DNA from: Flagellimonas_B algarum
GTDB taxonomy: Bacteria > Bacteroidota > Bacteroidia > Flavobacteriales > Flavobacteriaceae
Assembly: GCF_040513375.1 (NCBI RefSeq)
Contig: NZ_JBEVTG010000001.1
Location: 620,001 to 684,000 of the forward strand
Length of the DNA: 64,000 nt
Reading direction: 5' to 3'
Shown here in pieces: positions 61,514 through 64,000 of this stretch. The position numbers and the translations under genes were made by a program. The number at the start of each line of letters is the position of its first letter. The stretch's first letter is position 1. The notes under the pieces are model-generated. The model made no database searches. It was given only the letters and a program-made list of their open reading frames with translations, and was not told where the DNA came from.

Positions 61514-62748
61514 TTTGATTTGATTTTTTGTAAAAGTCGTATGGCTTCACTATGCCCTTCATCAAGGGAGAGTGCCTTTTCAAGGAAGGCTACCGCCTTT
61601 TCATTTTCCTTTTCGTAATAATAGCTGCGGCCAACGATAAAGTTCATGTTTGAGGTATCCATCGCGGGCTCCGAAAGCAGCTGCTCTCCTTTGGCTATGA
61701 TCTCGTTTTCGCGGCCGAACAAACTCAAAAACTGGAATGCGGCTTCCCAGTCTTTAGGGGTAAAGGTATCCGGTTTGATGAGGGTTCGTAGCGACGGGTG
61801 TTCCCTCAAGAGGTAAAATGAAGGAAGGTACTCCGTCCATGCAGGGTTCTCTTCCAATCCCCGTTGTATCCATGCCACGGCATTTTCGGGATGTCCCAGC
61901 GCCAGATGGGCCCGGGCCAAACGGGCGTACATTCCGTCCCAACCCTCCAATAGGATTTCGGCCTCGGCCAATTTTCGTTTGGCCCGTTCTTCATTTCCCG
62001 AACGTTGCGCGTAGAGTGCTTGGTTCACCCGGATCCTTCCATAATGGTACCCCAACAAACGTTGCAGGTCTTGGATCGGTGCTTCCGCATTGTCGACCCT
62101 CAGGTCGATCTGGTTGTACCATTCGTGATGTTCCCCTTTGACCTGCAACGCGGCAGAGCGTTTTCCGGTCAATTGCCCCCCTGCTTCCTGCCCAGCCAAC
62201 AGGGCGGTCATCAATCGTTGGGCCAGTGCTCCGGACCCATTCGTAAAGGCATCGGCCATTCGTTCGAGAACCCGTGGCGCGAGTTGATTGCCCAAGACCA
62301 CAAAACCAGGGCCCTCGATAAAGGATGCCATACCTTTCCAAAACCTTAACCCACTACCGGTAAAGGCATAGGTATTTCCTTGTGCATCGAGGCCTGCAAC
62401 CTGTCGCAGATGGGCTTGTGGATCTTTAGAGCGATACGCCGATACCGCGTTCTCGATCTGGGCTCCTTGAGCCAACTGTTCAAACCCCATTTTGGCATAA
62501 CGCGGTTCGGTTTCGGCAATGACCGCGAACGCCCCTAGACCCGGTTCGATATAAACCGTAGAACTCCCCACGTATATGTTGTTGGTAGCCACAGCGACCC
62601 CGTACTCCTCTTGCTCGGCATCATAAGCGACGATGGCAAAGGTGGTATTCAGGTCCTTATCATGGATCAAGCTCGGTAGATTCTGGGCAAACAATACGGG
62701 AACACCCATCAATAGAAACAATTTCTCGGCTATGGTTCGAAAGTTCAT
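61510..62748 (-). CDS. DUF1028 protein with TPR tail
   Basis: 412 residues from the ATG at 62746-62748, with signal MNFRTIAEKLFLLMGVPVLF. The DUF1028 (Ntn-hydrolase-like) domain is TTFAIVAYDAEQEEYGVAVA, GLGAFAVIAETEPRYAKMGF and LDAQGNTYAFTGSGLRFWKG. The C-terminal third is TPR (RAHLALGHPENAVAWIQRG; YEKENEKAVAFLEKALSLDE). Function of DUF1028 is unknown; hydrolase activity is predicted. Coupled to a class C-like serine hydrolase. Confidence 0.87.
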   Translation of the reverse strand: MNFRTIAEKLFLLMGVPVLFAQNLPSLIHDKDLNTTFAIVAYDAEQEEYGVAVATNNIYVGSSTVYIEPGLGAFAVIAETEPRYAKMGFEQLAQGAQIENAVSAYRSKDPQAHLRQVAGLDAQGNTYAFTGSGLRFWKGMASFIEGPGFVVLGNQLAPRVLERMADAFTNGSGALAQRLMTALLAGQEAGGQLTGKRSAALQVKGEHHEWYNQIDLRVDNAEAPIQDLQRLLGYHYGRIRVNQALYAQRSGNEERAKRKLAEAEILLEGWDGMYARLARAHLALGHPENAVAWIQRGLEENPAWTEYLPSFYLLREHPSLRTLIKPDTFTPKDWEAAFQFLSLFGRENEIIAKGEQLLSEPAMDTSNMNFIVGRSYYYEKENEKAVAFLEKALSLDEGHSEAIRLLQKIKSK

Positions 62749-62859
62749 TTGGATCAGTTTTTCGCTTTTGATGAATAATCCCAAACTTAAAAACCGGATT
62801 CCAAAAACATCAGGTTTTTAGGGGCTTAGGGACGAAAGCAAGGGATTTGGGGATGAAAA

Positions 62860-63606
62860 TCAGAGGGAGTCCGTAAAACCTTCCTTGTATTTTTTTGAAA
62901 CCGGTATTTCCAAATGATGGAACAACGCGGTCTTGGGATCCTTCCATTTGATGAAATGGTCCGGATTGACATAGTGCGATCGGTGCACCTGTATCAACCC
63001 TAAATCGGTTTCCATCAATTTGCTCAGCGGAACACGAAGTAACTTCTTCCGTGGGGTAGTACCGACCAGAAAATGGACTTCGACGTAATTCTGGGCACTC
63101 GATATGCCAATGATCTGGTTCGGTATCAGCTTCAACACATCGGATTTGTTCTCGCCTTTTAAAACGACCTGTCCTTTTTTTGCCTGCAATTTGTTGAGGT
63201 ATTTTCGACCGAAAACCAAGAATGGGGTCAAAATCAAACTCGTAGGGACGAATTGTAGCAACAGAAAATCAGCAAGCCCATATTCGCCGTTGATCCAACC
63301 TGAGATATAGTACGGATAGACCATAAAGGGCACCGAAAGCAAAATGACCATAACGACGGCCACCTCCTTTCGAACATCCCACGAGTTGCTGGCCCTATAC
63401 CACCCTTGTTGGACCCCAAAGCCGATCATATAACATATAAAGAACAGAAAGCCATAGGGCGGTAAAAGGATAAGACGAACCTTCAAACTTAGGTCTTCGG
63501 CATCGAAAGGGGCGATGAAGACCAAAAAAACCACCAGCCATAACCCTAAAACAGCAGCGAGAAGCATATGGGCTTTAATGGATGTGTTCAAATCGATCTG
63601 TTTCAT
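62860..63606 (-). CDS. LytTR regulator with membrane sensor domain
   Basis: 248 residues. About four membrane helices (AHMLLAAVLGLWLVVFLVFI; LILLPPYGFLFFICYMIGFG; VAVVMVILLSVPFMVYPYYI; LLLQFVPTSLILTPFLVFG) are followed by a C-terminal LytTR DNA-binding domain (IGISSAQNYVEVHFL; LRVPLSKLMETDLGLIQVHR; SHYVNPDHFIKW). A one-component membrane regulator. Divergent from crtY across 59 nt. Confidence 0.9.
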   Translation of the reverse strand: MKQIDLNTSIKAHMLLAAVLGLWLVVFLVFIAPFDAEDLSLKVRLILLPPYGFLFFICYMIGFGVQQGWYRASNSWDVRKEVAVVMVILLSVPFMVYPYYISGWINGEYGLADFLLLQFVPTSLILTPFLVFGRKYLNKLQAKKGQVVLKGENKSDVLKLIPNQIIGISSAQNYVEVHFLVGTTPRKKLLRVPLSKLMETDLGLIQVHRSHYVNPDHFIKWKDPKTALFHHLEIPVSKKYKEGFTDSL

Positions 63607-63653
63607 AGGGGAGCTTACCTGGATTCTTAAAAATACATAGATTCTTTAATTTG

Positions 63654-63661
63654 TACATTTG
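63654..63661 (+). promoter_or_regulatory. -7 element of crtY, likely leaderless
   Basis: TACATTTG, a full TAnnTTTG match, ends 4 nt before the ATG at 63666, so the transcript should start at the start codon. Confidence 0.55.
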
Positions 63662-63665
63662 GGCA

Positions 63666-64000
63666 ATGCCCAAATTCGACTACATCATCATCGGCGCTGG
63701 GGCATCAGGTTTGATGCTGGCACACCGCATGGTACAAGATGACCATTTCAGGGACCGTTCGATACTCTTGCTCGATAAATCCGATAAATCGATCAACGAT
63801 AGAACTTGGTGTTTTTGGGAAAAAGGGGAAGGTCGATTCGACCATTTGATCCACAAGACCTGGCCCTTGATCCATTTCGCGGGGCGTCACTTGCACAAGA
63901 CGACCGACATCGCCCCCTACCAGTATAAAATGATCCGTGGCTTGGATTTCTATGAATACCATTTGGAGCAACTCAAGGCCTATCCGAACATTTCCTTTGA
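63666..64000 (+). CDS. crtY: Lycopene beta-cyclase, N-terminal part
   Basis: 111 codons are visible before the right edge. FAD/NAD(P)-binding motif DYIIIGAGASGLMLAHRM and the lycopene-cyclase hallmark NDRTWCFWE at about residue 45-53. It converts lycopene to beta-carotene in the carotenoid/zeaxanthin pathway typical of yellow Flavobacteriaceae. The rest of the gene lies outside the window. Confidence 0.88.
   Translation, partial: MPKFDYIIIGAGASGLMLAHRMVQDDHFRDRSILLLDKSDKSINDRTWCFWEKGEGRFDHLIHKTWPLIHFAGRHLHKTTDIAPYQYKMIRGLDFYEYHLEQLKAYPNISF

Overview
The window looks like a chromosomal segment of a marine Flavobacteriaceae (Bacteroidota). Several promoters match the Bacteroidota form (TTTG, about 20 nt, TAnnTTTG). 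Gene families typical of the group are present: DUF6090, DUF4097, DUF4412, DUF2141, a TonB-dependent receptor, and a lycopene cyclase whose N-terminus runs off the right edge. The genus cannot be fixed from sequence alone; a Muricauda/Maribacter-like relative is a guess. No CRISPR array, insertion sequence, phage or rRNA gene was seen.

Layout. 1-6.4 kb: the membrane part of a cut-off sensor or regulator, a secreted hydrolase with a TPR tail, and a periplasmic molybdenum hydroxylase operon (Mo subunit, 2Fe-2S subunit, di-heme cytochrome c) divergent from a TetR regulator, with a near-palindrome in the gap. 6.4-17.2 kb: a sigma factor and a membrane TPR protein divergent from a run of exported proteins (DUF4412, two lipoproteins, a small secreted protein, a tandem pair of tectonin-like propellers, another lipoprotein), ending against a large TPR-CHAT membrane protease. 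17.4-25.9 kb: tRNA-Asn, RseP, a SCO protein, feoA-feoB with a 49-residue FeoB-associated protein, an ECF sigma/anti-sigma (HEAT-repeat) operon with two DUF4097 proteins, and a lone TonB plug-domain lipoprotein. 25.9-30.4 kb: GH16 glycosidase, DUF2141 protein, PH-like membrane protein, S9 peptidase.

30.4-39.2 kb is the most unusual part. It is one tightly coupled run of a degenerate DUF885 lipoprotein, eight tandem DUF6090 membrane proteins and an S41-type protease. The DUF6090 proteins share an almost invariant N-terminal anchor but have strongly diverged periplasmic parts; two of them share a 53-nt identical DNA stretch in the anchor.

39.2-50.5 kb: SDR and amine-oxidase-like enzymes, a putatively leaderless small conserved gene, two AraC regulators alternating with two exported alpha/beta hydrolases, and a membrane-spanning HTH-LamG protein divergent from a secreted concanavalin-like protein. 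50.5-56.8 kb: an MFS transporter divergent from a Crp-type regulator that share a palindrome, then a metal-homeostasis block (ZIP transporter, DtxR/MntR regulator, TonB receptor, thioredoxin-like protein) with a perfect operator-like palindrome over the receptor promoter. 56.9-64 kb: a membrane-tailed hydrolase, an arylsulfotransferase-like lipoprotein, a serine hydrolase coupled to a DUF1028-TPR protein, a LytTR membrane regulator, and the start of crtY.
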